From NCBI GenBank assembly GCA_016280685.1, contig JAEEHE010000077.1:1-11922 (forward strand): 11,922 nucleotides of DNA, given 5' to 3'. The position numbers and the translations under genes are program-made. Under the pieces are notes generated by a model. The model ran no database searches. It was not told where the DNA came from and worked only from the letters and a program-made list of their open reading frames with translations. Positions 1-7,483 of this stretch are shown in pieces. Position 1 is the stretch's first letter, and each line of letters starts with the position of its first letter. Source of the stretch: Caryophanales bacterium (lineage in GTDB: Bacteria; Bacillota_I; Bacilli_A; RFN20; CAG-826).

Positions 1-1890
1 AGCGAAGAAATAGAAGAAAAAACTGAATATTATTCCGATAAATTTGTCGTGGAAAATGGTTTATCGACATATTATATCGTCTCTCCCAAGAATCCGATGA
101 GCCAAGAGAGTATCGCTACTCAAGAACTTAACTATTTCATCAAGGAATCCACGAATGTTGATATTCCTATCATCAACGAAAGAGAAGTGAAGAGAACTTA
201 TCGTTATATCTCTTTAGGCAGAACTACTCAATTTGCGAATGCCTTCCCTGATTTTGATTACTCATCATTAGATAATTCCTTATCCAATTACTTTATTGCC
301 ACAAAAGATTATTGTATCTATATCGTCTCTGGTAAGAACTATAAAGGATATGGCACTCTTTATGGTGTCTATGATCTTTTAGAAGATTTAATCGATTATC
401 GTTATTATCATGATTCAGAAATTTATTATGAACACAAAGACACGATTAATCTTCCTCATTATAAAGACAAGTTTGTCGTTCCATCTTTTGATGGAAGAAG
501 TATTTCTACCTTATACACGATGTCTAATGCTTCTCACACACGTAGATTAAGATTAATCAATAACTCTCGTGGTGAAGAATGGAATAGAGCGACTTATGGT
601 CATAATCATCTTCAATATTTCGTCGGTCCTTGGGACTTAGATGATAATGGCGTGCGTTATGGCGAATCTCATCCTGATTGGTTTATCTTCCCAGGACAAC
701 CAAGACCCGCTCAAAACCTTCGCGGTTTGATGATTAATAATGGCTTCTGTTTTACTGCCGGTCATGAGTTAGAACATCTCATCGCCCAAAAGATGATAAA
801 AGCTATCATTAATGAACCTGAATCCATCTATGTAATGTGCGCACAAGAAGATACACAAAATGTTTGTAAATGCGAAAGATGCTTAAGGGCGATGAATGAA
901 TGGGCAGGAACACAATCCGGCTTACAAATCGCTTTCATGAATCACATCATCGAAGAAGTGGAAGAATATTTATCTGTCAATCAACCCGGTCGACAAATTC
1001 AATATTTAACATTTGCTTATTTACCGACGATTGAACCTCCGGTCAAAAGAGGGGAAGATGGTCGCCCACTTAAGGATAAAGAAGGTCATTGCATTCCTTA
1101 TTCTGACAAGATCAAATTACATGAAAAACTCCGTATTTATTTAGCGCCTATTCAAGCGAATTATGGTTCTCCATTCTCCGCACCTATTAACTTAGAAACC
1201 AAACAGATTTTAGATGGTTGGGCAAGTGTGGCAAAAAATCAAATCATGATGTATTTATATGATCTTAATTATCGTATTTACTTTGTAAACTTCAATAACT
1301 TTGGTTCTGTCAGTGGCATGTATAGAGAATGTTTAGAAGCCGGTGCGACCTATATGCTCACACAAGGTGTTTCTGATAGTAATATCTGTTGCTTTGATGA
1401 GATGAGAAGTTATGTAGAAGCTAACTTGATGTGGAATGTCAATCGCAGTTATGAAGATTTAGCGGATGACTTCTTGAAGCACTTCTATAAAGATGCCTAT
1501 CCTTATATGAAAGATATCTACGAATTAATTAGAGATAGATATGCTTATTACCAAGCTTTAGTGCAATCATCTATCGGCGATACAACTGGTGATATCCGCA
1601 ATAGTGGACTTTATCCATTCTCTTTAGTGAGACAATTAGATTTAGATATCTCTAGAGCGTTAGAAGCGATTAAACATATCGAAGAAGTTGATTACTCTTT
1701 ATATACAACTTTAAAGAATAGAGTGATGAAAGAATATCTCTCAGTCATCTATCTAAAGATGAGCTTATATAGAGGTAATTACACAACGGAAGAAATTAAT
1801 GAGATGCTAGAAACTTGGGAATATTACATTCAATTATTCGGTATTACCCATGCCGGTGAAGGTAATGGCATCAATAACATCTTTGATTAA
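1..1890 (+). CDS. DUF4838-family putative glycoside hydrolase, 5'-truncated by window edge
   Basis: The frame is open from base 1 to the TAA at 1888-1890, giving at least 629 residues. A GTG at 49 is not a credible start: the frame continues upstream, no Shine-Dalgarno precedes it, and the N-terminal part and any signal peptide are therefore outside the window. The first ~160 residues look like the alpha/beta N-terminal domain that precedes catalytic barrels in GH20- and GH67-type enzymes (for example the GYGTLYGVYDLLED stretch). The following region matches the DUF4838 pattern, including a C-x-C-x2-C knuckle at fragment residues C289, C291, C294 followed by a long helical region. DUF4838 proteins are predicted extracellular glycosidases with no well-established substrate; the hydrolase role is family knowledge, not shown here. 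It heads the visible part of an operon with a lipoprotein, an ABC ATPase and a membrane protein, which fits surface glycan processing. The family call is fairly secure; substrate is unknown. Confidence 0.8.
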   Translation, partial: SEEIEEKTEYYSDKFVVENGLSTYYIVSPKNPMSQESIATQELNYFIKESTNVDIPIINEREVKRTYRYISLGRTTQFANAFPDFDYSSLDNSLSNYFIATKDYCIYIVSGKNYKGYGTLYGVYDLLEDLIDYRYYHDSEIYYEHKDTINLPHYKDKFVVPSFDGRSISTLYTMSNASHTRRLRLINNSRGEEWNRATYGHNHLQYFVGPWDLDDNGVRYGESHPDWFIFPGQPRPAQNLRGLMINNGFCFTAGHELEHLIAQKMIKAIINEPESIYVMCAQEDTQNVCKCERCLRAMNEWAGTQSGLQIAFMNHIIEEVEEYLSVNQPGRQIQYLTFAYLPTIEPPVKRGEDGRPLKDKEGHCIPYSDKIKLHEKLRIYLAPIQANYGSPFSAPINLETKQILDGWASVAKNQIMMYLYDLNYRIYFVNFNNFGSVSGMYRECLEAGATYMLTQGVSDSNICCFDEMRSYVEANLMWNVNRSYEDLADDFLKHFYKDAYPYMKDIYELIRDRYAYYQALVQSSIGDTTGDIRNSGLYPFSLVRQLDLDISRALEAIKHIEEVDYSLYTTLKNRVMKEYLSVIYLKMSLYRGNYTTEEINEMLETWEYYIQLFGITHAGEGNGINNIFD

Positions 1891-1891
1891 T

Positions 1892-1898
1892 GGGAGGT
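1892..1898 (+). promoter_or_regulatory. Shine-Dalgarno site that sets the lipoprotein start
   Basis: GGGAGGT sits six bases before the ATG at 1905. It supports that start over the in-frame ATG at 1890, which overlaps the upstream stop codon, lies before this site and would put charged extra residues ahead of the signal peptide. Confidence 0.8.
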
Positions 1899-1904
1899 AG
1901 GAAC

Positions 1905-2516
1905 ATGAAAAAGAAATTATTCCTTTTAGCGTTTATCCCCTTCTTCTTAATGGGATGTAATAAAAATAATAACCAGTCTTCTTCTCCTCAATCATCAAGT
2001 GAAGAAGAAATACATTCTTTAATTAAACTTTCCGAGACATCAATCTATATCCCTGAAGATAGAACTTATCAATTAGGTTTAGAAATCGATGAATCTTTAA
2101 AAGATTATCTTGTTTTCTGGAATATTAGAGATGAAGATATCGCTACTGTGGAAGATGGTTTAATCACAGCGAAGAAAGTTGGTAACACCATCTGCACTGT
2201 TCAGGTGGGAACATATACCGCAAGATGTGCGGTTAATGTCACTAATTATGAACCAGAAGAAACATTAAATATTACTTTTGATAAGAAGGTATATAACTTA
2301 AATGTCGGAGATACATTTGATATTCAACCAGTGGTGAATTATGGTTATGAAATCATCACTGAATACGGATTGACTTCCGATATCTTAGATAGTAGCGTGG
2401 TTTCTATGAATGACCATACCATTACCGCTTTAAGTACAGGAACCACAGATATATTATTAACATTCACCTATAATTTAGTGTCCGTTAATGAATTAATCTA
2501 TGTTAATGTATATTAA
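1905..2516 (+). CDS. Lipoprotein with two bacterial Ig-like (Big_2-like) domains
   Basis: The 203-residue product starts MKKKLFLLAF and has a short hydrophobic segment ending in an LMGC lipobox, so Cys18 should be lipidated and the protein anchored outside the cytoplasmic membrane. A Ser/Asn/Gln/Glu-rich linker (about 19-36) leads into two beta-rich repeats. The first (about 39-115) carries the Big_2-like sequence IATVEDGLITAKKVGNTICT; the second (about 120-203) has SSVVSMNDHTITALSTGTTD in the equivalent place. Such domains usually act in adhesion or as spacers on surface proteins; no enzymatic motif is visible. It lies 14 nt after the DUF4838 gene and shares one base with the ABC ATPase gene, so it belongs to the same operon. 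It is too small and of the wrong fold to be a typical solute-binding protein, but might be an accessory to the transporter or hydrolase (inference). Confidence 0.82.
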   Translation: MKKKLFLLAFIPFFLMGCNKNNNQSSSPQSSSEEEIHSLIKLSETSIYIPEDRTYQLGLEIDESLKDYLVFWNIRDEDIATVEDGLITAKKVGNTICTVQVGTYTARCAVNVTNYEPEETLNITFDKKVYNLNVGDTFDIQPVVNYGYEIITEYGLTSDILDSSVVSMNDHTITALSTGTTDILLTFTYNLVSVNELIYVNVY

Positions 2517-3253
2517 TGAGAATCGAATTTAAAAACGTTTCTGTTTTATACGAAAATAAAAAAAGAGATGTCGTCACAGCGATTGACGATGTTTCTTTTT
2601 CTTTTGAAGATGGAGCATTCAATGTTGTGGTGGGGCCATCAGGATGTGGCAAGACTTCACTACTTAAATGCATTACCTCTTCTTTATATTACGAAGGCCA
2701 AATTAGCTTCAATAACATAGATATTGAAACAATACCTTTGAAGAATAGAAAGATCGCTTATATGAGCGAAAACTATGCGATATTCCCCCATATGAATGTC
2801 TATGACAATATTGCTTTTCCGTTAAGGACTCATAAAGTAGACCACGATGAAGCTGATCAATTGATTAAACACATTACTTCCATCTTAGATATCGATTATT
2901 TATTAACTCGTAAATCTAAATTTTTATCCTTAGGGCAGATATCACGTGTTGCCTTAGCAAAGATATTAGTGGAAGAAAGAGATTTATATCTATTCGATGA
3001 ACCTACGAGTAACTTGGATGGGCCGAATAGAGTGATGGTGGATAACTATATCAAAGAGCAAATTAAAGAGAAAAAGAAGACGGTTGTCTTTGTTACTCAT
3101 AATATTCAAGAAGCTCTTTTACTCGCGGATTATATCTATGTTTTTGATAATGGCAAATTTATAAATAAATTTACACCCACTGATTTCTTAAAATCTCAAA
3201 ATGAAGTAGTGGTCGGGCTGAGAAGCACATTGGAGAAGGAAATAGATGAGTAA
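2516..3253 (+). CDS. ABC transporter ATP-binding protein, sugar-importer type, with variant Q-loop and signature
   Basis: This 245-residue nucleotide-binding subunit has Walker A GPSGCGKT at 40-47, Walker B LYLFDE at 157-162, a D-loop SNLD at 165-168 and the switch His195 (FVTHN). The stretch ENYAIFPHMNVYDNIAFPL (85-103) is typical of MalK/MsmX/PotA-type importer ATPases. Two motifs differ from consensus: the Q-loop glutamine position is Glu85 (SENYAIFP instead of QNYALFP), and the signature is LSLGQ (137-141) instead of LSGGQ. The C-terminal regulatory OB domain of MalK-type proteins (usual length about 360 aa) is missing. The TAATG junction shares one base with the lipoprotein gene and no Shine-Dalgarno is evident, suggesting translational coupling. 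No permease or solute-binding protein gene is in the window, so partners must be elsewhere or upstream. The catalytic residues needed for ATP hydrolysis are present, so it is probably active; substrate is inferred only from context. Confidence 0.9.
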   Translation: MRIEFKNVSVLYENKKRDVVTAIDDVSFSFEDGAFNVVVGPSGCGKTSLLKCITSSLYYEGQISFNNIDIETIPLKNRKIAYMSENYAIFPHMNVYDNIAFPLRTHKVDHDEADQLIKHITSILDIDYLLTRKSKFLSLGQISRVALAKILVEERDLYLFDEPTSNLDGPNRVMVDNYIKEQIKEKKKTVVFVTHNIQEALLLADYIYVFDNGKFINKFTPTDFLKSQNEVVVGLRSTLEKEIDE

Positions 3254-4118
3254 GAAAAGATTCTCTAATGTTGACTATTCCTATTCTTTACTACCGACTT
3301 CAAGGAAGGCCGCTTTTAAGGATGTTTATAAGCACAACTTTATGACCATCTTTAAATGTGGGACGATGCTATTTCTTTCTTTATTACCAATCTTGATTTT
3401 TTCTGTCTTTATGGAAATCGGTAAGATGGGTATGACCTTAGAATTCTATAGTGAAGAAGATTTGTTTGGTGTCCTATTGTTATGGGATATCTCTCTTAAT
3501 CTAGGACTACTTATTCTTTTCATAATCGTAGTTTTATTCCTAAGTGGTATCTTCCGTGTTTTGAAACTCTTAGTGTTCCAAGAGGGTATTGATTTCTTCT
3601 ATGATTTCCGTATGGGAATTAAAGAGAATTTTAAGCATTTCTTCTTAATTTATCTCATTTTTGCAGGTTTTTACGCATTAACTTATCTATTAAGAGCTTT
3701 CTTCTTTGGTTCTTTTATTGGACCAGTTGCCTTATTGATTTGCCTCGTGATGTTCCTACCGGCGTTATTGTGGTCATATCTTCATATCAATATCTATCAA
3801 ACGAAGATGTGGGATTATATCAAAGCCTCTTATTTCTTCTATTTCAAAAATATCGGATGGTCATTATTAGGCTTATTAATGGTGGTGTGGCCTATTATCA
3901 TCATCTTCTTGTTCTACGAGAATCTAATCTTCAACAATATCGATTTCATTTTCATATTAGTGAAGGATGTTCTTCTTATCGGGATGTCGCTATTTTATTA
4001 CCCGATGGTTATCGTTATCTTTATGTTGTTTTCTAATAGCAAATTTGATTTATATATTAACCAAGACAATTATCCGGAAATTTACCGCAAAGGATTATAT
4101 CAACCAAAAGAAAAATAA
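3246..4118 (+). CDS. Six-helix membrane protein, possibly YesL/DUF624-like
   Basis: This 290-residue protein has about six hydrophobic segments (roughly 38-57, 83-107, 131-150, 157-178, 203-224, 240-262). A polar loop between the second and third (VLKLLVFQEGIDFFYDFRMG, then KENFKHFF) resembles the arrangement in YesL/DUF624 proteins, which commonly accompany carbohydrate ABC transporters in Bacilli. DUF624 proteins are usually near 200 residues, so this is longer and the family call is tentative. It lacks the EAA loop expected of an ABC permease, so it is not an obvious translocation subunit. The gene starts inside the ABC ATPase stop region (ATGAGTAA, 8-nt overlap) with a purine-rich GGAGAAGGA ribosome site just upstream at 3232-3240, so the two are co-translated. 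It is the last gene of the first operon. A role in assembly or regulation of the transporter is inferred from position. Confidence 0.7.
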   Translation: MSKKRFSNVDYSYSLLPTSRKAAFKDVYKHNFMTIFKCGTMLFLSLLPILIFSVFMEIGKMGMTLEFYSEEDLFGVLLLWDISLNLGLLILFIIVVLFLSGIFRVLKLLVFQEGIDFFYDFRMGIKENFKHFFLIYLIFAGFYALTYLLRAFFFGSFIGPVALLICLVMFLPALLWSYLHINIYQTKMWDYIKASYFFYFKNIGWSLLGLLMVVWPIIIIFLFYENLIFNNIDFIFILVKDVLLIGMSLFYYPMVIVIFMLFSNSKFDLYINQDNYPEIYRKGLYQPKEK

Positions 4119-4181
4119 TTCATAAATGAATTGATAGAATCAATATTTTGCAATTTGTTATCAATAAATCTTAATAAAATC

Positions 4182-4210
4182 GCAATATATAGGAACTATC
4201 GCTATTTTTT
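4182..4210 (+). terminator. Weak candidate terminator of the first operon
   Basis: A short imperfect hairpin (ATAG 4189-4192, CTAT 4196-4199, flanked by a GC/GC pair) runs into six T residues at 4205-4210. The stem is weak. A separate small inverted repeat ATTGAT-aga-ATCAAT at 4130-4144 lies closer to the stop codon but lacks a good T-run. Either could end the operon inefficiently. Confidence 0.3.
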
Positions 4211-4234
4211 CCTACAAACCAGACTTGTATTTTA

Positions 4235-4257
4235 TATACTATAAAAATATAAAGAGG
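4235..4257 (+). promoter_or_regulatory. Candidate -10 box and Shine-Dalgarno for the exported module protein
   Basis: TATACT at 4235-4240 is a plausible -10 box that would place the transcript start near 4247, just before the AAAGAGG ribosome site at 4251-4257 and the ATG at 4267. No convincing -35 box lies at the right distance; TTGTAT at 4225-4230 is too close. The ribosome site is solid, the promoter only likely. Confidence 0.4.
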
Positions 4258-4266
4258 TAATTAAAT

Positions 4267-6690
4267 ATGAAGAAAAGAAACTTTTTTGCTCTTTCTGGTG
4301 CTTGCGCTTTAGCATGCGCTGGCGCTTTAGTTTTTGCCTTAACTATTCAAAACGGTGGTTCTCTATTTAAGATTGGTGTCCACGCTGATGAAACATGGAA
4401 CCATTATGCTGAGAGAATGCCTGGTGCTCTTCCTGGTATTAAAGAATACTGGGTTAGTTGTAACAGCAACGAGCACGTCTTTACTGCTCCAACAGGAACA
4501 ATTACCGATGTGAATGGTTGGGAAACAAGTGGATTTGTGGAAAACGATGACCGCTATACTTATTCATTAGCAAAAGTAGCGGAAAGCGCTTTATCAGATG
4601 CTGATTTAACTAAAACTGCTCCATCCACAACTGCTGCTGGTTATCAAAGATCTTCTGGTAGAGTATTTACTGCCAGTGGTAATCAGGGTGCTAATTTAGA
4701 TATTTCTGGTTACGACTTCCTTTCTTTCGGTTTATATGTCGATTCCACATTGAATTACGGCATTATGTTTGGTGGCAACTCTGGTGGTGATGATGCCGAA
4801 GTAGCAATCGCAGCTGGCAAGAATCTCACGATGTGGAATAGTACCTGGTATTATTTCTCTTTTGAAAGAAATGCTTCCAACCAATGGGATGGATATGTTG
4901 GAAAATGGGATGCTGCCAAGAGATTATCTTCCAGTATTGTCATGGATGCTCAATTTAAAACTGCTACAAATTTAAATGCGTTTTTAGGTATTTGGAACTG
5001 GGACATTCCTGAAGGCGGAATGATTTATAGTACAGAAGTTTATGCTGGCGAAAAACAACACCATTACGTTTGGGATAATAGCAAGATTTCTCCAGTTGAA
5101 ACAGGTACCTGTTCTGTTTGCGGTGATGTTGTCGAAAGACCAGCAGGCGCAGTTAATTTCACCACTAATAATTACGGTGCAAAATTAATGAATGGTACAA
5201 CCGATGTTTCTACTTGGGGCGGAGGTTATAATGGTGGAAATAAACTTAATGTTTTCGGTCCTACCTCTATCGCTTATGCCTATTATGGTTGGGGTCTTCT
5301 CGATGCTCACCTTCCAAGAATTGATTTTACCAAATACTCTGAAGTTTCCTTTAAGTTAGGCAACGTACAAGTCAATGATGCAGATCCAACTGGCAACCCA
5401 GCAGGATTTAGACTTGGTTTATCTAGTGATAACACACCTGCGTTTGCAAGCGCTTGGGATAATTGTGAAATTACAAATGGTAAGATTACATTCACAACCT
5501 ACGCAAATAAGGTTGTTGCCAATATTTCTTCCTTTGGTTTCTTAACGAATAATGATTTTGTCATTACTGATGCTGATGTCATTAAAGGCAACAAATCAGT
5601 TGTTCTTTATGTAGGTAGTTATCTTAATGATTCTACTAGCTATGCCATCTTACTTACAGACTTAAACTTAGTAGAAAAACCTGATGCCGCAGATATTACT
5701 GATGCAAGCATTAAAGAAGTCTTCTTAACAAAACAAGTTAGACGTGTTGAACAACAAGATGCATGGAAGGAACCTATTGGTGATGCTTCTAATGAAGCTG
5801 GTCACGCTGATTACTATAGAATTGGCGGTAGAGATGCTATTCACTTCTCCGCACACTATGCCAGTGGTGATCCAAAATTCGCTTATAACAGCGGATTCTC
5901 TGAATGGAGATTTGCTCATCAACAAGCTGGTATTACCGCTGTGACATTCGCTTATTTATACGAAGATAGCAATACTGAAACCTTTGATGATGGTGCCGGT
6001 AGCGTTCATACAATGGCTCAATGGTATGGAGCAGCCTATCAAGGTCGCACAATGACATTAATTCCAGATGGAAAATGGCATGTTATCACTGTTACAGGCG
6101 ATGCTTATGATATCAACTACTTCGTTATGAAGATCTATCACTTCACTGGTGATATCTATATTTCCAATATCGTTTATGCTTCCGGCAAAGCCGCAGCTGA
6201 TGTTAATGATGCCAGTATTAAAGAAATCTTCTTAGAAAAACAAGTTAGACGTGTTGAACAACAAGATGCATGGAAAGCACCTATAGGTGAAGCTTCCAAT
6301 GAAGCTGGTCATGCTGAATATTATGAAGTTGGTGGTGTTGAAGCAATTCGTTTCTCTGCACATTATGAGAGAGAAGATCAAAAGTTCACTTATAACAACA
6401 ACTGGTCTGAATGGAGATTCAGTCATGCGAAAGAAGGATTAACTTCTGTTACTCTTTCATACTTATACGTTGATATTAATAGTGAATTAGGCAATGATGG
6501 CAATAGTGATGTTCATACAATGGCTCAATGGTATGGTGCAGCCTATCAAGGTCGTACAATGAATTTAATTCCTGATGGACAATGGCACAATATCACAGTC
6601 ACAGGCGATGCTTATGATATCAACTTCTTCGTTATGAAGATCTATCACTTCACTGGTGATATCTACATTTCTAATATTATTTACGCATAA
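4267..6690 (+). CDS. Large exported multi-domain protein with two C-terminal tandem modules
   Basis: The 807-residue product begins MKKRNFFALS with a hydrophobic core (about 6-27) and a possible signal-peptidase site after VHA (38-40). It may also stay attached by its N-terminal helix. Residues ~41-260 and ~291-470 are beta-rich, with stretches such as LDISGYDFLSFGLYVDS and IDFTKYSEVSFKLG that recall jelly-roll carbohydrate-binding domains. Between them H265/H266 and a GTCSVCG knuckle (C282, C285) could bind a metal. The C-terminus is two aligned 165-residue modules (474-638 and 643-807). No LPXTG, cell-wall-anchoring tail or catalytic motif is visible. The gene has its own promoter region and terminator. 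Alanine is mostly GCT/GCA, whereas flanking genes often use GCG, suggesting stronger expression (qualitative impression). A surface glycan-binding or adhesion role is inference; I do not recognise a named family. Start is supported by AAAGAGG nine bases upstream. Confidence 0.85.
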   Translation: MKKRNFFALSGACALACAGALVFALTIQNGGSLFKIGVHADETWNHYAERMPGALPGIKEYWVSCNSNEHVFTAPTGTITDVNGWETSGFVENDDRYTYSLAKVAESALSDADLTKTAPSTTAAGYQRSSGRVFTASGNQGANLDISGYDFLSFGLYVDSTLNYGIMFGGNSGGDDAEVAIAAGKNLTMWNSTWYYFSFERNASNQWDGYVGKWDAAKRLSSSIVMDAQFKTATNLNAFLGIWNWDIPEGGMIYSTEVYAGEKQHHYVWDNSKISPVETGTCSVCGDVVERPAGAVNFTTNNYGAKLMNGTTDVSTWGGGYNGGNKLNVFGPTSIAYAYYGWGLLDAHLPRIDFTKYSEVSFKLGNVQVNDADPTGNPAGFRLGLSSDNTPAFASAWDNCEITNGKITFTTYANKVVANISSFGFLTNNDFVITDADVIKGNKSVVLYVGSYLNDSTSYAILLTDLNLVEKPDAADITDASIKEVFLTKQVRRVEQQDAWKEPIGDASNEAGHADYYRIGGRDAIHFSAHYASGDPKFAYNSGFSEWRFAHQQAGITAVTFAYLYEDSNTETFDDGAGSVHTMAQWYGAAYQGRTMTLIPDGKWHVITVTGDAYDINYFVMKIYHFTGDIYISNIVYASGKAAADVNDASIKEIFLEKQVRRVEQQDAWKAPIGEASNEAGHAEYYEVGGVEAIRFSAHYEREDQKFTYNNNWSEWRFSHAKEGLTSVTLSYLYVDINSELGNDGNSDVHTMAQWYGAAYQGRTMNLIPDGQWHNITVTGDAYDINFFVMKIYHFTGDIYISNIIYA
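5686..6180 (+). repeat. Tandem protein module, copy 1
   Basis: This codes for residues 474-638 of the exported protein and aligns without gaps to copy 2 at an exact offset of 507 bases. Shared landmarks are KQVRRVEQQDAWK near the start, VHTMAQWYGAAYQGRTM in the middle and FVMKIYHFTGDIYISNI at the end. By hand count about three quarters of residues are identical. Confidence 0.95.
6193..6687 (+). repeat. Tandem protein module, copy 2
   Basis: This codes for residues 643-807 and ends at the last codon of the gene. A four-residue linker (SGKA) separates it from copy 1. Differences from copy 1 cluster in the central part (for example SNTETFDDGAGS against INSELGNDGNSD), while both ends are nearly invariant. 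Confidence 0.95.
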
Positions 6691-6712
6691 TTGTTAGATA
6701 TTTATAAATTAA

Positions 6713-6744
6713 GGCGGTATATCAACACGATATATCGCTTTTTT
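6713..6744 (+). terminator. Intrinsic terminator after the exported module protein
   Basis: The stem GCGGTATATC (6714-6723) pairs with GATATATCGC (6729-6738) over ten base pairs with one G-T wobble, around the loop AACAC, and is followed directly by six T residues (6739-6744). It lies 23 bases after the stop codon and isolates the gene from the next operon. Confidence 0.93.
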
Positions 6745-6797
6745 ATTAAGATATATGCGAATTATTAACAATAATTACTATTTGTTAAATTCTTGTA

Positions 6798-6803
6798 TAT
6801 AAT
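6798..6803 (+). promoter_or_regulatory. Consensus -10 box of the second operon, very close to the start codon
   Basis: TATAAT at 6798-6803 matches the -10 consensus exactly. Only weak -35 candidates lie at 16-18 bp (for example TTACTA at 6775-6780), but a nearby upstream TG may help. Transcription would start near 6810, one or two bases before the ATG at 6812, which has no Shine-Dalgarno, so a leaderless message is likely. Confidence 0.55.
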
Positions 6804-6811
6804 ATGAAGTT

Positions 6812-7483
6812 ATGAAAAAGAAAAAAGTTATTGATCCTTTTAAGAGAATAACTAACTCGATAATTATCTTTATGGTTGCACTTATTTTTGCGGCCTTAGC
6901 GAACTTCTCTTTTGGTTCTTCATTTAAGTTTTTACCGAGATGGTTAGAAGCCTTTGTCGTTTTTATCGTTGCTGCTTATATCTTGTTTTTTATAGCGATG
7001 TTACGTTTGTGGAGGTTTAATAAATCCTTCAAGTACGCATTTATAACATTAGGCATCTCGATGGTGGTTTTGTTTCTCTCTTCTGTATGTGAAACATCTA
7101 ATGATGGCACTTATCTAGTGCTTGCTAAGGCTTTCTCGATGTCTCAAGAATTATTAACAATTGTATTCTATTGTTATTTCTTCTTTGGCTGTCGAGAGAT
7201 CTTCATTGAAAACAATAAAGAAAAAGACGCGAAGAAAACATTAATTTATATCTTTGTTTTAATTGGTTTAGAAACATTGAGCTTTTTAATCGCGAGATTC
7301 GCTAAATTCCCATTTATTGCCAATAACATTGTTGCGAATAGAATATTTGCTTACACTCCTTGGGCTTTACAATTTGTTATCTCTTTCTACGCGATGGCGA
7401 CAGCGATTGTGATAACTATTAGAGTGCGTAAGATTAGAAAGGAGGTTTCAACTAATGAGCAAGTGGAAAAACTTCCTGAATAA
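6812..7483 (+). CDS. Uncharacterised six-helix membrane protein
   Basis: The product is 223 residues with a Lys/Arg-rich N-terminus and about six hydrophobic segments (roughly 13-32, 45-66, 74-92, 104-126, 142-161, 183-205), ending in a basic then acidic cytoplasmic tail. I do not recognise a family, and no catalytic or transporter motif stands out. It is the first gene of the second operon and its last 29 bases overlap the next gene, whose ribosome site lies inside it, so the two are probably made together and may form a complex. The start has no ribosome site; the consensus -10 box ends only eight bases upstream. A downstream in-frame start is possible (M21) but would remove the first helix. 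Function unknown. Confidence 0.78.
   Translation: MKKKKVIDPFKRITNSIIIFMVALIFAALANFSFGSSFKFLPRWLEAFVVFIVAAYILFFIAMLRLWRFNKSFKYAFITLGISMVVLFLSSVCETSNDGTYLVLAKAFSMSQELLTIVFYCYFFFGCREIFIENNKEKDAKKTLIYIFVLIGLETLSFLIARFAKFPFIANNIVANRIFAYTPWALQFVISFYAMATAIVITIRVRKIRKEVSTNEQVEKLPE
7438..7446 (+). promoter_or_regulatory. Strong Shine-Dalgarno inside the preceding gene
   Basis: AAAGGAGGT, close to the ideal anti-16S match, lies eight bases before the ATG at 7455 and within the coding region of the upstream membrane protein. It fixes the start of the overlapping gene. Confidence 0.9.

Noticed and set aside
49..51. GTG as start of the DUF4838 gene
   Set aside because: The frame is open to base 1, there is no ribosome site, and the family normally has a further N-terminus and signal sequence. 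The gene is treated as partial.
1890..1904. ATG at 1890 as the lipoprotein start
   Set aside because: It overlaps the previous stop, lies before the good GGGAGGT site, and would add MGGRN ahead of a normal lipoprotein signal peptide.
3740..4036. 98-codon open frame on + inside the six-helix membrane gene
   Set aside because: It lies entirely within a well-supported gene in another frame, without ribosome site or recognisable product.
4209..4214. TAGGAA (4190-4195) and TTCCTA (4209-4214) as an operator
   Set aside because: Six-base arms with a 13-base spacer in AT-rich DNA are expected by chance, and the region overlaps the weak terminator candidate.
4267..4330. Lipoprotein signal in the 807-aa exported protein (Cys13 or Cys16)
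   Set aside because: Neither LSGAC nor ALAC is a proper lipobox, and both cysteines lie too early within the hydrophobic core.
5725..5944. Short open frames on both strands within the tandem modules (similar one at 6232-6426)
   Set aside because: They recur because the underlying DNA is duplicated; composition is that of antisense or shifted frames of a real gene.
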